A stretch of DNA of 64,000 nt from Paraherbaspirillum soli (GCF_042654985.1 NZ_JBHSMT010000030.1:62001-126000); one strand, 5' to 3'; positions 36,461-51,501 are shown, counted from the stretch's first letter. Numbers and translations are program-made. The notes: generated by a model from the letters alone, not told the origin.

Positions 36461-37141
36461 TCAAAGTATCGCTGCGCCGAAACGACTCAAACGCGGCAAA
36501 TAATATTTCGCGCTATCCAGCGAAAATAACACGCGCTCAACCTGGCCGGTCAACAGTTCGCGCCTGACGAACCCGATGTATCTGGAGTCCTCACTGTTGT
36601 CGCGGTTATCGCCGAGCATCATGTATTCGCCTGCAGGCACCTTGATCGGTCCGAAAGAGCGAGCCGCCGGATACTCAGGCAGCACGATGATCGGATGCTT
36701 TTGCCCCAGAAGATTTTCATTAAGAACCAGCTGCCGCCCTGCTGTGTCGGGGACCAGTTGGCTGGCAACATCGCCTGTCGCCAGCACGTAATCCGCCGCC
36801 ACATTGTTGATGAACAAGCGCTCGCCGCGCATTTCAACCACGTCCCCGGGCACCGCGATCAAGCGCTTGACCAGCCGCACCCCATCCTTCGGCGAACTGA
36901 AAGTGACCACATCGCCGCGCTGGGGATCAGCGATGTGTTTGAGGATGATATCGGTGAAAGGGAGTTTTACATCGTAGGCCACGCGGTTGGAAAAAATCCG
37001 GTCGCCTATCATCAGAGTCGGATACATGGAGCCGGACGGCACCTCGTACCAATCTGCGATCGCGCTACGCGCAAACGCCATGCTCACTACGAGAATCAGG
37101 AATACCTTGTTACGGGCAAGCACTTTTTTCAAAGTAAGCAT
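36461..37141 (-). CDS. lepB: Signal peptidase I
   Basis: Membrane-bound serine protease of 226 residues that removes signal peptides. The nucleophile Ser is in PSGSMYPTL (about 37) and the general-base Lys in VRLVKRLIAVPGD (about 90). The later box GDNRDNSEDSR near residue 175 is also intact. One N-terminal membrane helix is present; E. coli LepB has two and is longer, so this is a short type and may be a second peptidase. ATG 37141 has GGAG five bases upstream. The upstream space is filled by a dispersed repeat. Confidence 0.88.
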   Translation of the reverse strand: MLTLKKVLARNKVFLILVVSMAFARSAIADWYEVPSGSMYPTLMIGDRIFSNRVAYDVKLPFTDIILKHIADPQRGDVVTFSSPKDGVRLVKRLIAVPGDVVEMRGERLFINNVAADYVLATGDVASQLVPDTAGRQLVLNENLLGQKHPIIVLPEYPAARSFGPIKVPAGEYMMLGDNRDNSEDSRYIGFVRRELLTGQVERVLFSLDSAKYYLPRLSRFGAAIL

Positions 37142-37158
37142 GAGATCTCCAAGTATTG

Positions 37159-37300
37159 GGGACCTCGAAAAACCGTAGCGAGCGACCCAAGGTCGGGTCA
37201 AGAAGCGCAACCGTACGGATGTACGGCGACGATCTTGCCAACCCTGCAGGCCCGAGATTGGCGGGCTTGCCAAACCCTGCAGTAGGTTTTTCGAGGTGCC
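37159..37300. repeat. GGGCACCTC-type MITE-like element, copy M1 (reversed)
   Basis: About 140-base element between lepB and purL with inverted ends GACCTCGAAAAACC and GGTTTTTCGAGGTGCC. It is in the opposite orientation to copies at 41568, 51352 and 53571, and has a longer centre. Shared inner parts are GTAGCGAGCGACC and AAGGTCGGG. No coding content. Confidence 0.85.
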
Positions 37301-37365
37301 TATTAACCAGTCGAATCCTGGAGATAATAACCGCACACAATAATTGCTGCACGGCCAGGCGGGAT

Positions 37366-41394
<4,029 letters not shown>

Positions 41395-41567
41395 GGCGGG
41401 AGGGGAGTTGATGCAGCATGGCTGCGGGTTAAATCGGGAGCCGACATTATACAGCGATGCCCCCGCAAATCCTTAGTCCTGCGCATGATATTGCATGGCA
41501 ATACTGAGGCGTGAAGACCTCCCGACCAACACGCCTCCCCCATGCCTATGACAACAAACGCAATAAG

Positions 41568-41698
41568 GGCGCCCCTAAAAACCTACTGCGCGCCCCAATC
41601 TCGGGGCTGCGATGCCCACCGTGCCTCCGTACGGCTGTAGGTGTTGCAACATCGTCACCCCGACCTTGGGTCGCTCGCTATGGTTTTTCGAGGCGTCC
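41568..41698. repeat. GGGCACCTC-type MITE-like element, copy M2
   Basis: About 130 bases starting GGGCGCCCCTAAAAACC and ending GGTTTTTCGAGGCGTCC, with inner CCTACTGCGCGCCCCAATCTC. It lies in the 309-base gap between purL and the quinone-reductase-like gene. The remainder of that gap (41399-41567) shows no gene and presumably holds the purL promoter. Confidence 0.85.
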
Positions 41699-41704
41699 AA
41701 TAAG

Positions 41705-42736
41705 TTAAAAATCCTTCAACACAATCTTCCCGATCACATGCCCCGCCTCCAGCGCCGCATGAGCCTGACGCAAGTTGGCGGCATTGATCGGCGACAAAAC
41801 CTGGGTCACGGTGGTGTGAATGATCTTGCTATCGACCAGCCGCGCCACTTCATCCAGCAAATTGCCCTGTTCCTGCATGTCGGCGGTCTGGAACATGGAA
41901 CGGGTAAACATGAACTCCCAGACGAAGCCGGCGCTTTTGGCTGTCAGCAGATTGATTGGCAGCGGCGCGCTGTTTTCGACGATGGTGCAAATCGTGCCTT
42001 GCGGCGCAATCGCAGCCGCCGCGGCTGGGAAATGACGGTCGGTATCGTTCAGGATCAGCACGTAATCGACGTTGTCAAAACCGCGTTCCTTCAACTCTGC
42101 CGCCATGTCGCCGAAATGATTGACGACTTGGTGCGCGCCCAACTCACGCACCCACTGCGCCGACTCGGGCCGCGAAGCGGTCGCGATCACGGTCAGGCCG
42201 GCCACCTTGGCCGCCAGCTGGATCGCGATCGAGCCGACGCCGCCGGCACCGCCGATGATCAGGATGGATTTGCGCGGAGTGACATGCGACAAAGCATGCG
42301 GCGGCGTTGGCACCTGCAGACGGTCGAATAGTGCCTCCCAGGCAGTAATGGCGGTCAGCGGCAATGCTGCCGCCTGCTCGAAACTCAGCGTTGCCGGCAT
42401 GTTGCCGACGATCCGCTCATCGACCAGCTGAAACTCGCTATTGCTGCCGGGCCGCGTGATGTCGCCGGCATAGAACACTTTGTCGCCGACCTTGAAACGG
42501 CTCACATCGGGCCCCACCGCCTGCACCACGCCGGCCGCATCCCAGCCCAATACGCGCGGCGCTTTTTCGACGGTCTCTTTGGGTGCGCGAACTTTGCAGT
42601 CAACCGGATTGACGGCGATGGCCTTGATTTCAACCAGGATGTCGCGCCCCTGCGGGATCGGTTTGGCTAGCGTGACGTCGAGCAGGGATTCCGGATTCTC
42701 GATGGGTAAATAACGGGTTAAGGCGATGGCTTTCAT
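41705..42736 (-). CDS. Zinc-type alcohol dehydrogenase-like/quinone oxidoreductase
   Basis: NADPH-dependent reductase of the medium-chain family, 343 residues. The N-terminal GroES-like part carries AVNPVDCKVR near residue 45. The nucleotide motif GGAGGVGSIAIQLA is near 160. Zinc-ligand cysteines are lacking, as in quinone oxidoreductases. ATG 42736 has AAGGAGC at a good distance, preferred over an upstream start. It is divergent from a LysR gene, which probably controls it. Confidence 0.88.
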   Translation of the reverse strand: MKAIALTRYLPIENPESLLDVTLAKPIPQGRDILVEIKAIAVNPVDCKVRAPKETVEKAPRVLGWDAAGVVQAVGPDVSRFKVGDKVFYAGDITRPGSNSEFQLVDERIVGNMPATLSFEQAAALPLTAITAWEALFDRLQVPTPPHALSHVTPRKSILIIGGAGGVGSIAIQLAAKVAGLTVIATASRPESAQWVRELGAHQVVNHFGDMAAELKERGFDNVDYVLILNDTDRHFPAAAAAIAPQGTICTIVENSAPLPINLLTAKSAGFVWEFMFTRSMFQTADMQEQGNLLDEVARLVDSKIIHTTVTQVLSPINAANLRQAHAALEAGHVIGKIVLKDF

Positions 42737-42855
42737 AACAGCTCCTTGATGAGGTTGAACAGGCTTCGACAAGATCGAATAAAGCGCATTATGATTATGT
42801 CGATATGTTTTATGAATACCGTAAAATTTGATTTACTTTCAAACAGGATTTGCCA

Positions 42856-43755
42856 ATGTATTCGACCACCGACTTGCAGTTGTTCATCCATACCGCCGAC
42901 CTCGGCAGCCTGTCGCAAGCGGCGCGCCAGCTCGACCTGCTGCCGGCCACCGCCAGCGCCAGCCTGAAGCGGCTGGAACAGCAACTCAATGCGCGCCTGT
43001 TTGTGCGCTCCACCCGCAGCATGCGGCTGACGCCGGAGGGCGCGTTGTTCCTGGATGTCAGCCGGCAGGCGCTGGCGCTACTGAGCGAGGGCGAGGCATT
43101 GCTGAGGGCCGATGGCGCGGTGCGCGGCCATCTGCGCTTATCGATGCCGTCCGATGTCGGCCGCAATGTGTTGCTGCCCTGGCTCAACGAATTTCAGGAA
43201 ATCCATCCGCAAATCACCTTGTCGCTGCAATTCTCGGACCGTGTCATTGACCTGTTTCGCGACCCGGTGGATATCGCTTTTCGCTACGGCAAGCTGGACG
43301 ACTCGACGCTGATCTCGCAGCCGCTGGCGGCCAGCCGCCGGGTGGCGGTGGCGGCGCCGGCCTACCTCGCGCGACACGGCACGCCGCAATCGCCGCAGGA
43401 ACTAGCCGGGCATAATTGCCTGCTGTATTACCTGCAGCGCGGCTTGTTCAATAACTGGCGTTTTTATTCGGGCAAGCACCCGATCGACATCAAAGTGCGC
43501 GGCGACCGCATGACCGACGACGCCGCGATTGCGCGCGAATGGGCGGTGGCCGGCATCGGCATCGCCTACAAGTCGTGGCTGGACGTGCGCCGGGATATCG
43601 CCGACGGCAACCTGGTGGCCATCCTGGAGCGATTCACCGGCGAAGAAACGCCGTTGAACATGGTGTATCCGCATCGCAGCAGCGCATCGCCTGCGGTGCG
43701 GGCGCTGTTGGGATTTTTACGGGAGAAATTTGATGCGATCCAAAACCGCAGATGA
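42856..43755 (+). CDS. LysR-family transcriptional regulator
   Basis: Regulator of 299 residues with an N-terminal helix-turn-helix (DLGSLSQAARQLDLLPATASASLKRLEQQLNARLFVRSTRSMRLTPEG, about 17-64) and a C-terminal effector domain (FLxxHPQITL-type IHPQITLSLQFSDRV near 115). ATG 42856 is preferred to TTG two codons earlier. It is divergent from the oxidoreductase across about 120 bases, so local regulation of that gene is expected. The inducer is unknown. Confidence 0.9.
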   Translation: MYSTTDLQLFIHTADLGSLSQAARQLDLLPATASASLKRLEQQLNARLFVRSTRSMRLTPEGALFLDVSRQALALLSEGEALLRADGAVRGHLRLSMPSDVGRNVLLPWLNEFQEIHPQITLSLQFSDRVIDLFRDPVDIAFRYGKLDDSTLISQPLAASRRVAVAAPAYLARHGTPQSPQELAGHNCLLYYLQRGLFNNWRFYSGKHPIDIKVRGDRMTDDAAIAREWAVAGIGIAYKSWLDVRRDIADGNLVAILERFTGEETPLNMVYPHRSSASPAVRALLGFLREKFDAIQNRR

Positions 43756-43773
43756 TTCTGCCAATCGCAACAT

Positions 43774-43869
43774 GTAGGGCGGATGAGCGCAGCGTTATCC
43801 GCCGTTTGATGTGCCACATGTGCTTGACGCATCCAAAACGGCGGAAGGCGCTGCGCTTTTCCGCCCTAC
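43774..43869. repeat. GTAGGGCGG-type palindromic element, copy R4
   Basis: About 96 bases bounded by GTAGGGCGG and CCGCCCTAC, with the inner complementary pair CCGCCG/CGGCGG. The left arm contains GATGAGCGCAGCGTTATCC and the right arm the AAGGCGCTGCGCTTTTCC variant, the same two arm versions as in R5. It lies in the 322-base gap before the potassium genes; 43870-44077 presumably holds their promoter, but no clear boxes were seen. Confidence 0.85.
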
Positions 43870-44077
43870 GAATTATGGATTGACGAATTGGCCAAACCCC
43901 GCAGGAGATTTTTTAGATCCGGCCTTATGAAAGTATTGCGTAACTTAAATAACTGCCGTTACTCTCACCACTTACAAACCATACGCTCCCAAGCAAAATG
44001 ACCTTTCAATATTCCATCGACCTTGCCGCCCTGCCCCTATTTTTAATGCCATCCGCTGATGCAATACGAGGTGCATT

Positions 44078-44728
44078 ATGAGACGCACTTACGCCGTGAT
44101 CGGGCTGGGCGCGTTCGGCTCCACCGTCGCCACGCAACTGGCGCGGCTCGGCAACGACGTCATCGGCATCGACCTCAATCCCGACCTGGTCAACGACGTG
44201 GCGGACCACATCATCCAGGCAGTGGTGGCCGATGCCCGCGATGAAAAAGTCCTGCGCGACCTCAGCGTGCACGAATGCGATGTGGTGGTGATCGCCATCG
44301 GCGAAGATCTGGAAGCCAACTTGCTGGCGACGCTGATCGTCAAAAGCATGGACAAGCCCAAAGTCTGGTCCAAGGCGCTCAACCACAACCACCACCAGAT
44401 CCTGCACAAGCTCGGCACCGACCACATCATCCATCCCGAGCACGAGATGGGTTTGCGGCTGGCGAACACCCTGATCTATCCGGAAGTGCTGGACTACATC
44501 AGCCTGGGCCACGACCAGTTCACGGTCGAAGTGCGCGCCTCGGAACGGCTGGCGGGCAAAACGCTGGAACATCTGCACCTGCCGGAACACCACGTGCAAT
44601 GCCTGCTGGTCAAACACGAAGAGCGCGTGATGGCGCCGGCCGACGACCAATACCTGTTCCAGGTCGACGACCAGATCGTGCTGCTGGGCACTTTGGGAAA
44701 TTTACGCAAGATCATCAAATACCTATGA
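44078..44728 (+). CDS. ktrA: K+ uptake regulatory subunit (KtrA/TrkA-type)
   Basis: Cytoplasmic RCK protein of 216 residues controlling a potassium channel-like transporter. A Rossmann motif GLGAFGS is at residues 9-15, followed by the IDLNPD acidic end of the second strand. The C-terminal TrkA-C domain is at about 135-216. A single RCK (216 residues, not ~450) is the KtrA form. Its stop is seven bases from the start of the channel gene, so both are made together. Confidence 0.88.
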   Translation: MRRTYAVIGLGAFGSTVATQLARLGNDVIGIDLNPDLVNDVADHIIQAVVADARDEKVLRDLSVHECDVVVIAIGEDLEANLLATLIVKSMDKPKVWSKALNHNHHQILHKLGTDHIIHPEHEMGLRLANTLIYPEVLDYISLGHDQFTVEVRASERLAGKTLEHLHLPEHHVQCLLVKHEERVMAPADDQYLFQVDDQIVLLGTLGNLRKIIKYL

Positions 44729-44735
44729 GCCGCGC

Positions 44736-46093
44736 ATGAGACCAGTCCCGCCGCCGAAGCGTCTACTGCTGCAAGCAAAAAACCATCTGCTGGGCCTGGC
44801 GCCGCCGCAATTCCTGACGCTGTCTTTTGTACTGCTGGCGCTGGCCGGGACGCTGCTGCTGAAGCTGCCGCTGGCGACCCATACCCCGATCAGCTGGCTG
44901 CAGGCGATGTTTACCGCCACTTCCGCTTCCACTGTGACCGGTCTGATCGTGCTGGATACCGGCACCCAATTCACCTTGTTCGGGCAGTCGGTGCTGATCG
45001 TCCTGATGCAATGCGGCGGCCTGGGACTGATGGCGTTTGGCGTGCTCATCATCCATGTGATGAGCGGCCAGCTGGCATTGCGCCATCGGACCGCCCTGCG
45101 CGAAGCGCTCAATCAAAGCGAGCAGGCCGACATGCGGCGCATATTGGGCTTGCTGTTCGGCTTCACCATCAGCATGGAATTGCTGGGCACGGCCTTGCTG
45201 GCGCTGCATTGGGTGCCGCAGCTGGGATGGTCGCGCGGTCTGTTCTACAGTTTTTTTCACGCGATCTCGGCGTTCAACAATGCCGGCTTTTCGCTGCAAT
45301 CGGACAATCTGGCCAGCAACGTCGGCGATCCGCTGATCAATATCGTGATTACCGGCTTGCTGATCTCGGGCGGCATCGGTTTTGTGGTGGTGGCCGACAT
45401 GCTCGGCAAATCGCGCTTTCGCGATTACTCGCTGCATACCAAATTGATGCTGATCGGCACGCTGGCGCTCAACCTGATCGCGATGCTGGTGATCCTGGTG
45501 CTGGAATACGGCAACCCGGCGACCTTGGGCGGGCTGTCCAGTTTCAGCACCAAATTATGGGCGGCCTGGTTCCAGGCGGTCACGCCGCGCACCGCCGGCT
45601 TCAATACAATCGACATTCAGGCGCTGTTGCCGGCCACCGCGTTTTTCATCATGGGCTTGATGTTCATCGGCGGCGGCAGCGGCTCGACCGCCAGCGGCAT
45701 CAAACTCAGTACCTTCATGGTGCTGCTGCTGGCAACCAGGGCTTTTCTCCGGCAGCGCCAGCATCCGGTAGTGTTCGGCCGCAGCCTGGATTCCAACGTG
45801 ATTCTCAGGGCGCTGGCGATTACCGTCATTTCCTTGTTCTGCGTCATCACCGGCACTTTGCTGCTGACGATTACCGAGAAGGGGCCATTCCTCGATCTGG
45901 CGTTCGAAGTGGTGTCAGCCTTCGGCACCGCCGGCTTGTCGCGCGGCCTGACCGCCGATTTGTCGATGGCCGGCCAGTGCGTGATCATGCTGCTGATGCT
46001 GATCGGCCGGGTCGGCCCGCTGACTCTGGCGTTCACACTGGCCAACCCGCACAGCACCCGCATCAAATATCCGGTCAGGCAAGTCAACATCGG

Positions 46094-46097
<4 letters not shown>
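44736..46097 (+). CDS. ktrB: K+ transporter membrane subunit (KtrB/TrkH-type)
   Basis: Integral membrane protein of 453 residues of the SKT family with four M1-P-M2 repeats. Selectivity-filter glycines are recognisable in the first P-loop (ASTVTGLIV, near 67), ISAFNNAGFSL near 180, TPRTAGFN near 290 and FGTAGLSRGL near 405. It is expected to import potassium with sodium or protons. The start at 44736 gives a basic N-terminal tail; no better start was seen. It is coupled to ktrA. Confidence 0.88.
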
Positions 46098-47203
<1,106 letters not shown>

Positions 47204-47209
47204 TCATCA

Positions 47210-48103
47210 ATGACCAAACCCGACCTGACCGAACTGGACGCCTTCGCCTGCGTGGCGCGCCATCGCAACTTCAACAAGGCCGCCCTGGAACGCGGCGTTT
47301 CCGCATCGGCGCTGAGCCATGCCATGCGCAAGCTGGAAACCCGGCTGGGAGTGCGCCTGCTCAACCGCACCACGCGCAGCGTGACCCCGACCGAGGCCGG
47401 CGAACAGCTGCTGGCATCGCTAAGACCGGCGTTGCGCGACATCGACAAAGCACTGGATGAAGTCAACCGTTTCCGCGACACGCCACGCGGCACGCTGCGG
47501 CTCAATGTGCCACGGCCGGCGGCGCGGCTGCTGCTGGCGCCGCTGTTCGGGCGCTTCCTGGCGGCCTACCCGCAAGTCCGGCTGGAAGTGGTGACCGACG
47601 ACGGCCTGGTCGATATCGTCGCCGCCGGCTTCGACGCCGGCATCCGCTTCGGCGAGAGCCTGGCACGCGACATGATCGCGCTTCCGCTGGGACCGGCGCT
47701 GCGTTTTATCGTGGTCGCCGCCCCGGCTTACGCCGCCGCGCATGGCTTGCCGCAACGGCCGCAAGAATTGAAGGAGCATGCCTGCATCGGCCGCCGCTTT
47801 CCGAGCGGCGCGGTGTATGCATGGGAGTTCGCCAAGGATGGCGAAACGCTGGCGCTCCAGGTCGATGGTCCGCTGCTGCTGGACGACGACGAACTGATGA
47901 TCCGCGCCGCGCTGGACGGCGTCGGCCTGAGTTATGTCTACGAAGTCCAGGCGCAAGAACTGATCGCCCAAGGGCGGCTGTTGCGGGTTCTGGACGACTG
48001 GTGCCCGCCGATGCCGGGTTTCTATCTTTATTACCCGAGCCGGCAGCAGATGCCGACCACCTTGCGGGTGCTCATCGACATGCTGCGCGGCAAACCGGTT
48101 TAG
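47210..48103 (+). CDS. LysR-family transcriptional regulator
   Basis: Regulator of 297 residues. Winged helix at about 10-60 (RHRNFNKAALERGVSASALSHAMRKLETRLGVRLLNRTTRSV), substrate-binding domain after residue 90 with DAGIRFGE near 142. The divergent aldo/keto reductase is separated by about 100 bases and is the likely target. No ligand can be proposed. Confidence 0.9.
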   Translation: MTKPDLTELDAFACVARHRNFNKAALERGVSASALSHAMRKLETRLGVRLLNRTTRSVTPTEAGEQLLASLRPALRDIDKALDEVNRFRDTPRGTLRLNVPRPAARLLLAPLFGRFLAAYPQVRLEVVTDDGLVDIVAAGFDAGIRFGESLARDMIALPLGPALRFIVVAAPAYAAAHGLPQRPQELKEHACIGRRFPSGAVYAWEFAKDGETLALQVDGPLLLDDDELMIRAALDGVGLSYVYEVQAQELIAQGRLLRVLDDWCPPMPGFYLYYPSRQQMPTTLRVLIDMLRGKPV

Positions 48104-48248
48104 TCCTGCAAACAAAAGCGTCGAAACAGGCTCTAATCCGTCAGCGGCCAACATATTTCATCAAAGAGATGTAAGTTTTCCACGCCGACTCTGACCAATG
48201 GGAAGCTGGTTCAGGGCAATCCGTTTTAAAACTTCAGGAGAATCTTTC

Positions 48249-48743
48249 ATGAGCACCCGACGCAAGGTCATTTTCAGGGGCACAAGCTTGTTGCTGGCGG
48301 CCGGACTGCTGCCGCTCTGGCGCTTCCATCGCTCAGCCGCGGCGGCCGAAGTATTCGAAGTCACCAAACCCGATGCGGAATGGCGCAAATTGCTAACCGA
48401 CACGCAATATGCAATTTTGCGGCAGGAAGGCACCGAGCGGCCGTTCACCAGCCCGCTCAACCACGAAAAGCGCCCCGGCCTGTTCTCCTGTGCCGCTTGC
48501 GATCTGCCTCTGTTCTCGTCCAAAACCAAATACGACAGCGGCACCGGCTGGCCCAGCTTTTGGCAGCCGCTGCCGAATGCGATCGGTACCCGCAAGGACA
48601 GCACCTTCGGCATGACCCGCACCGAAGTCCACTGCCGCCGCTGCGGCGGCCATCTGGGGCACGTGTTTGACGACGGCCCGAAGCCGACCGGTTTGCGCTA
48701 TTGCATGAACGGGGCGGCGATGAAATTCAAGGCCGACGCCTGA
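48249..48743 (+). CDS. msrB: Exported MsrB, Tat-type signal
   Basis: Methionine-R-sulfoxide reductase of 164 residues. It begins with TRRKVIFRG and a hydrophobic stretch up to about residue 33, a twin-arginine-like signal, so it probably works in the periplasm. Zinc pairs CAAC (near 78) and CRRC (near 124) and the catalytic RYCMN (near 152) are intact. ATG 48249 has AGGAGA seven bases upstream. A periplasmic-type msrA follows 24 bases later. The cytoplasmic msrB at 34120 is a distinct paralogue. Confidence 0.92.
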   Translation: MSTRRKVIFRGTSLLLAAGLLPLWRFHRSAAAAEVFEVTKPDAEWRKLLTDTQYAILRQEGTERPFTSPLNHEKRPGLFSCAACDLPLFSSKTKYDSGTGWPSFWQPLPNAIGTRKDSTFGMTRTEVHCRRCGGHLGHVFDDGPKPTGLRYCMNGAAMKFKADA

Positions 48744-48767
48744 GTGAATAATTCAAGGAGAAACACA

Positions 48768-49481
48768 ATGAAATCGAAATCGCAACGCATCGCCGGCGCA
48801 CTCTGCACCGTATCGCTGCTGGTCGCCGGCGCCATCTGGTGGCAGCCCGGCATCTCGGCCGAACTCGCGGTCAAAATCCCGCCGCCGCTAGTGGATGAGA
48901 CCGTCGCACCCGACGCCGCAAGCGAAACCGCTGTACTGGCCGGCGGTTGTTTCTGGGGCGTGCAAGCCGTGTTCCAACACACCCAGGGCGTGACCCGGGT
49001 CGTGTCGGGCTACGCCGGCGGCGCCAAGGACACCGCCAAATACGAGATCGTCAGCAGCGGCTCCACCGGCCACGCCGAAGCGGTAAAAATCAGCTTCGAT
49101 CCGCACAAGATCACTTACGGCAAACTGCTGCAGATCTATTTTTCCGTGGCGCACGACCCGACCCAGCTGAACCGGCAAGGGCCGGATAGCGGCAGCCAAT
49201 ACCGCTCCGCGATCTTCTACGGCAACCCCGAGCAAAAACGGATCGCCGACAGCTATATCGCCCAACTGGACGCCGCCAAAGTCTATCGGGGACACGTGGT
49301 AACCCAGTCCGTGCCGCTGAACGCCTTCTATCAGGCCGAGGACTACCACCAGGACTACGCCACCCTGCACCCGGCCCAACCCTATATCGCGATCTACGAC
49401 CTGCCCAAGATCGACAACCTGAAGCGCATGTTCCCGGCTGAATATCGGGAGAAACCGGTTACCGTGGCGGCTATTAAATAA
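48768..49481 (+). CDS. msrA: Exported MsrA
   Basis: Methionine-S-sulfoxide reductase of 237 residues. An N-terminal signal/anchor covers about residues 7-25. The catalytic motif GGCFWGVQ is near residue 60, and SGYAGG, the HAEAV segment and YQAEDYHQDY follow in order. AAGGAGA lies seven bases before the ATG. With the exported MsrB it forms a pair that repairs both sulfoxide isomers outside the cytoplasm. The usual C-terminal resolving cysteines are not seen, which suggests another thiol partner. Confidence 0.92.
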   Translation: MKSKSQRIAGALCTVSLLVAGAIWWQPGISAELAVKIPPPLVDETVAPDAASETAVLAGGCFWGVQAVFQHTQGVTRVVSGYAGGAKDTAKYEIVSSGSTGHAEAVKISFDPHKITYGKLLQIYFSVAHDPTQLNRQGPDSGSQYRSAIFYGNPEQKRIADSYIAQLDAAKVYRGHVVTQSVPLNAFYQAEDYHQDYATLHPAQPYIAIYDLPKIDNLKRMFPAEYREKPVTVAAIK

Positions 49482-49492
49482 TAGTAGGGATA

Positions 49493-49588
49493 GTAGGGCG
49501 GAAAAGCGCAGCGCCTTCCGCCGTTCTGGATGCATCAAATGTCTGTGGCACATCCAACGGCGGATAACGCTGCGCTCATCCGCCCTAC
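49493..49588. repeat. GTAGGGCGG-type palindromic element, copy R5
   Basis: About 96 bases bounded by GTAGGGCGG and CCGCCCTAC, between msrA and a minus-strand LysR gene. The two arms are the AAAAGCGCAGCGCCTTCC and TGATGAGCGCAGCGTTATCC versions, in the reverse order to copy R4. Its last base overlaps the LysR stop codon at 49588-49590. Confidence 0.85.
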
Positions 49589-50481
49589 TAAACATCCCGG
49601 CCGAAACGCGCCACCACAAACTCGACAAACGACTTCAACTTGGGCGTCATCTTGCGATTCGATGCAATCACGATGTGCATAGGCTTGTGCGGCAACGCAT
49701 AGTTGTCCAGGATCCGGACCAGCCGGCCGGCGGCGAGATCCTCGCGCAGCAAAGGCTCCGGCTGCATGATGATGCCGAGCCCGTGCAAGGCCGCAGTGCG
49801 CAAGGCCATGCCGTTATTGACCCGAAACCGCCCGCCCACCTCGACCTCGAACTGGCCGCCGGCGTCGGCGAAACTCCAGCGGTTATACCGGTTGCCATAC
49901 ACAAAACTCATGCAATTGTGATCGCGCAGGTCGTGCGGCGTTTGCGGCGTGCCGCAGCGCGCCAGATAATCCGGCGCGGCGCACACCAGCGCCCGGTACG
50001 GTTGCAACGGCCGCGCAATCAGGCTGGAATCAGGTAGCGCGCCGACCCGGATGCCGACCTCGTAGCCCTCTTCCACCAAGTCCACCACGCGATCATTCAA
50101 GGCCAGATCCAGCTCGACCTCCGGATGCTGCTCCAGATAAGTCCGCACCTCGGCGGTCAGCACCTGGGCTCCGAACGTGACCGGCGCCGTCACCCGCAAC
50201 ACCCCACGCGGCACCAGTTGCATCTCCTTGACCGAGGCATCGGCGGCCTCGATTTCCAGCAGCGCCTGCTTGCAGCGCTCGAAATACAACTGGCCGATCT
50301 CGGTCAGGCTCTGGCGCCGCGTCGTGCGGTTAAGCAGCCGCACGCCCAGATGCTCCTCCAGCTGCCGCACATGCTTGCCAACCATCGTCGGCGAAATCCC
50401 GGCATCCTCCGCCGCCGCAGAAAACCCGCCCTTTTCTACGACGCGAACAAAAATCTGCATACTGCCTAAGCGATCCATCAC
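49588..50481 (-). CDS. LysR-family transcriptional regulator
   Basis: Regulator of 297 residues with the winged helix at about 15-62 (GGFSAAAEDAGISPTMVGKHVRQLEEHLGVRLLNRTTRRQSLTEIG). The effector domain resembles the CrgA/DsdC-like group (SGPV/PVTFGAQVL near 100). GGAGG lies just before ATG 50481. It is divergent from a short-chain dehydrogenase gene across about 110 bases, its likely target. Confidence 0.9.
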   Translation of the reverse strand: MMDRLGSMQIFVRVVEKGGFSAAAEDAGISPTMVGKHVRQLEEHLGVRLLNRTTRRQSLTEIGQLYFERCKQALLEIEAADASVKEMQLVPRGVLRVTAPVTFGAQVLTAEVRTYLEQHPEVELDLALNDRVVDLVEEGYEVGIRVGALPDSSLIARPLQPYRALVCAAPDYLARCGTPQTPHDLRDHNCMSFVYGNRYNRWSFADAGGQFEVEVGGRFRVNNGMALRTAALHGLGIIMQPEPLLREDLAAGRLVRILDNYALPHKPMHIVIASNRKMTPKLKSFVEFVVARFGRDV

Positions 50482-50593
50482 CCCTCCAATTACACACCAT
50501 AGGTGTTAAGTGATAGTAATATTAAGCCATTTATCACCGATTAAGAAGCAATCATACTGTCATCTCTTTCTCCACAACCAACAAGAGGTCATC

Positions 50594-51193
50594 ATGAAAA
50601 TCGCGATCATCGGCGCCACCGGCACCCTCGGCAAAGCAGTCGTCAAACAACTGGCAAGCCGCCATGAAATCATCGAAGTCGGCAACACCAGCGGCCAGTA
50701 CCAGGTCGACATCACCGACATCAACAGCGTGCAAAAACTGTTCAGCCAGATCGGCAAAATCGACGCCATCGTATCGACCACCGGCAAACTACACTTCGGC
50801 CCGCTGCAAGAACTGACGCCGGAGCAATTCCAGGTCGGCCTGCGCGACAAGCTGATGGGCCAGATCAACCTGGCGCTGGTCGCGCAACACCACCTCAACG
50901 ACGGCGGCTCGATCACGCTGACCAGCGGCATCCTGACCGAAGAACCGATCCTGCAAGGCGCCAACGCCACCACCGTCAACGCCGCCCTGGAAGGATTTGT
51001 GCGTGCCGCCGCCATCGAACTCAAGCGCGGTATCCGCATCAACGTCGTCAGCCCGACCGTGCTGGAAGAATCGCTAGCCAACTTCGGCGCCTTCTTTTAC
51101 GGCTTCGAAGCCGTCCCCGCCAGCCGCGCCGCCATGGCCTACAGCCGCAGCGTCGAAGGCGCGCAGACCGGCCGCGTTTATCAGGTCTGGTAG
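50594..51193 (+). CDS. Short-chain dehydrogenase/reductase
   Basis: Soluble oxidoreductase of 199 residues of the short SDR type. GATGTLG at residues 7-13 is the nucleotide-binding motif, and TSGILTEEPILQ with Ser near 115 is where the catalytic Ser is expected. The usual YxxxK is replaced by a NATTVNAALEG segment, so catalysis is uncertain, as in several small SDR-like proteins. AGAGG lies six bases before ATG 50594. It is adjacent and divergent to a LysR regulator. Confidence 0.8.
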   Translation: MKIAIIGATGTLGKAVVKQLASRHEIIEVGNTSGQYQVDITDINSVQKLFSQIGKIDAIVSTTGKLHFGPLQELTPEQFQVGLRDKLMGQINLALVAQHHLNDGGSITLTSGILTEEPILQGANATTVNAALEGFVRAAAIELKRGIRINVVSPTVLEESLANFGAFFYGFEAVPASRAAMAYSRSVEGAQTGRVYQVW

Positions 51194-51351
51194 ACGTCAA
51201 GCCGACCAAATCAAGGGGGAGCAACCCTGCTCCCCGGCCTTGCATCAAATCCTGCATCCTTCTTCTTACTTGATAGTAAGATTGCCAGCTGTCCCGCAGT
51301 ACAACGCGGACCATCCGACCGGATTTGCCGGTCGTGCCCCCTCCATCAATA

Positions 51352-51481
51352 GGGCACCTCTAAAAATTTACTGCGCGACCCAATCTCGGGGCTGCGATGC
51401 TCTCCCGCTCCGTACGGCTGCAGGTGTTGCAACATCGTCGCCCCGACCTTGGGCCGCTCGCTACGGTTTTTAGAGATGTCC
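51352..51481. repeat. GGGCACCTC-type MITE-like element, copy M3
   Basis: About 130 bases starting GGGCACCTCTAAAAATTTACTGCGCGACCC and ending TTTTTAGAGATGTC. It ends 20 bases before the DUF2252 start. Sequence read in frame with that gene continues through most of the element. Confidence 0.85.
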
Positions 51482-51501
51482 AACAACATCATGAGCTTGC
51501 C

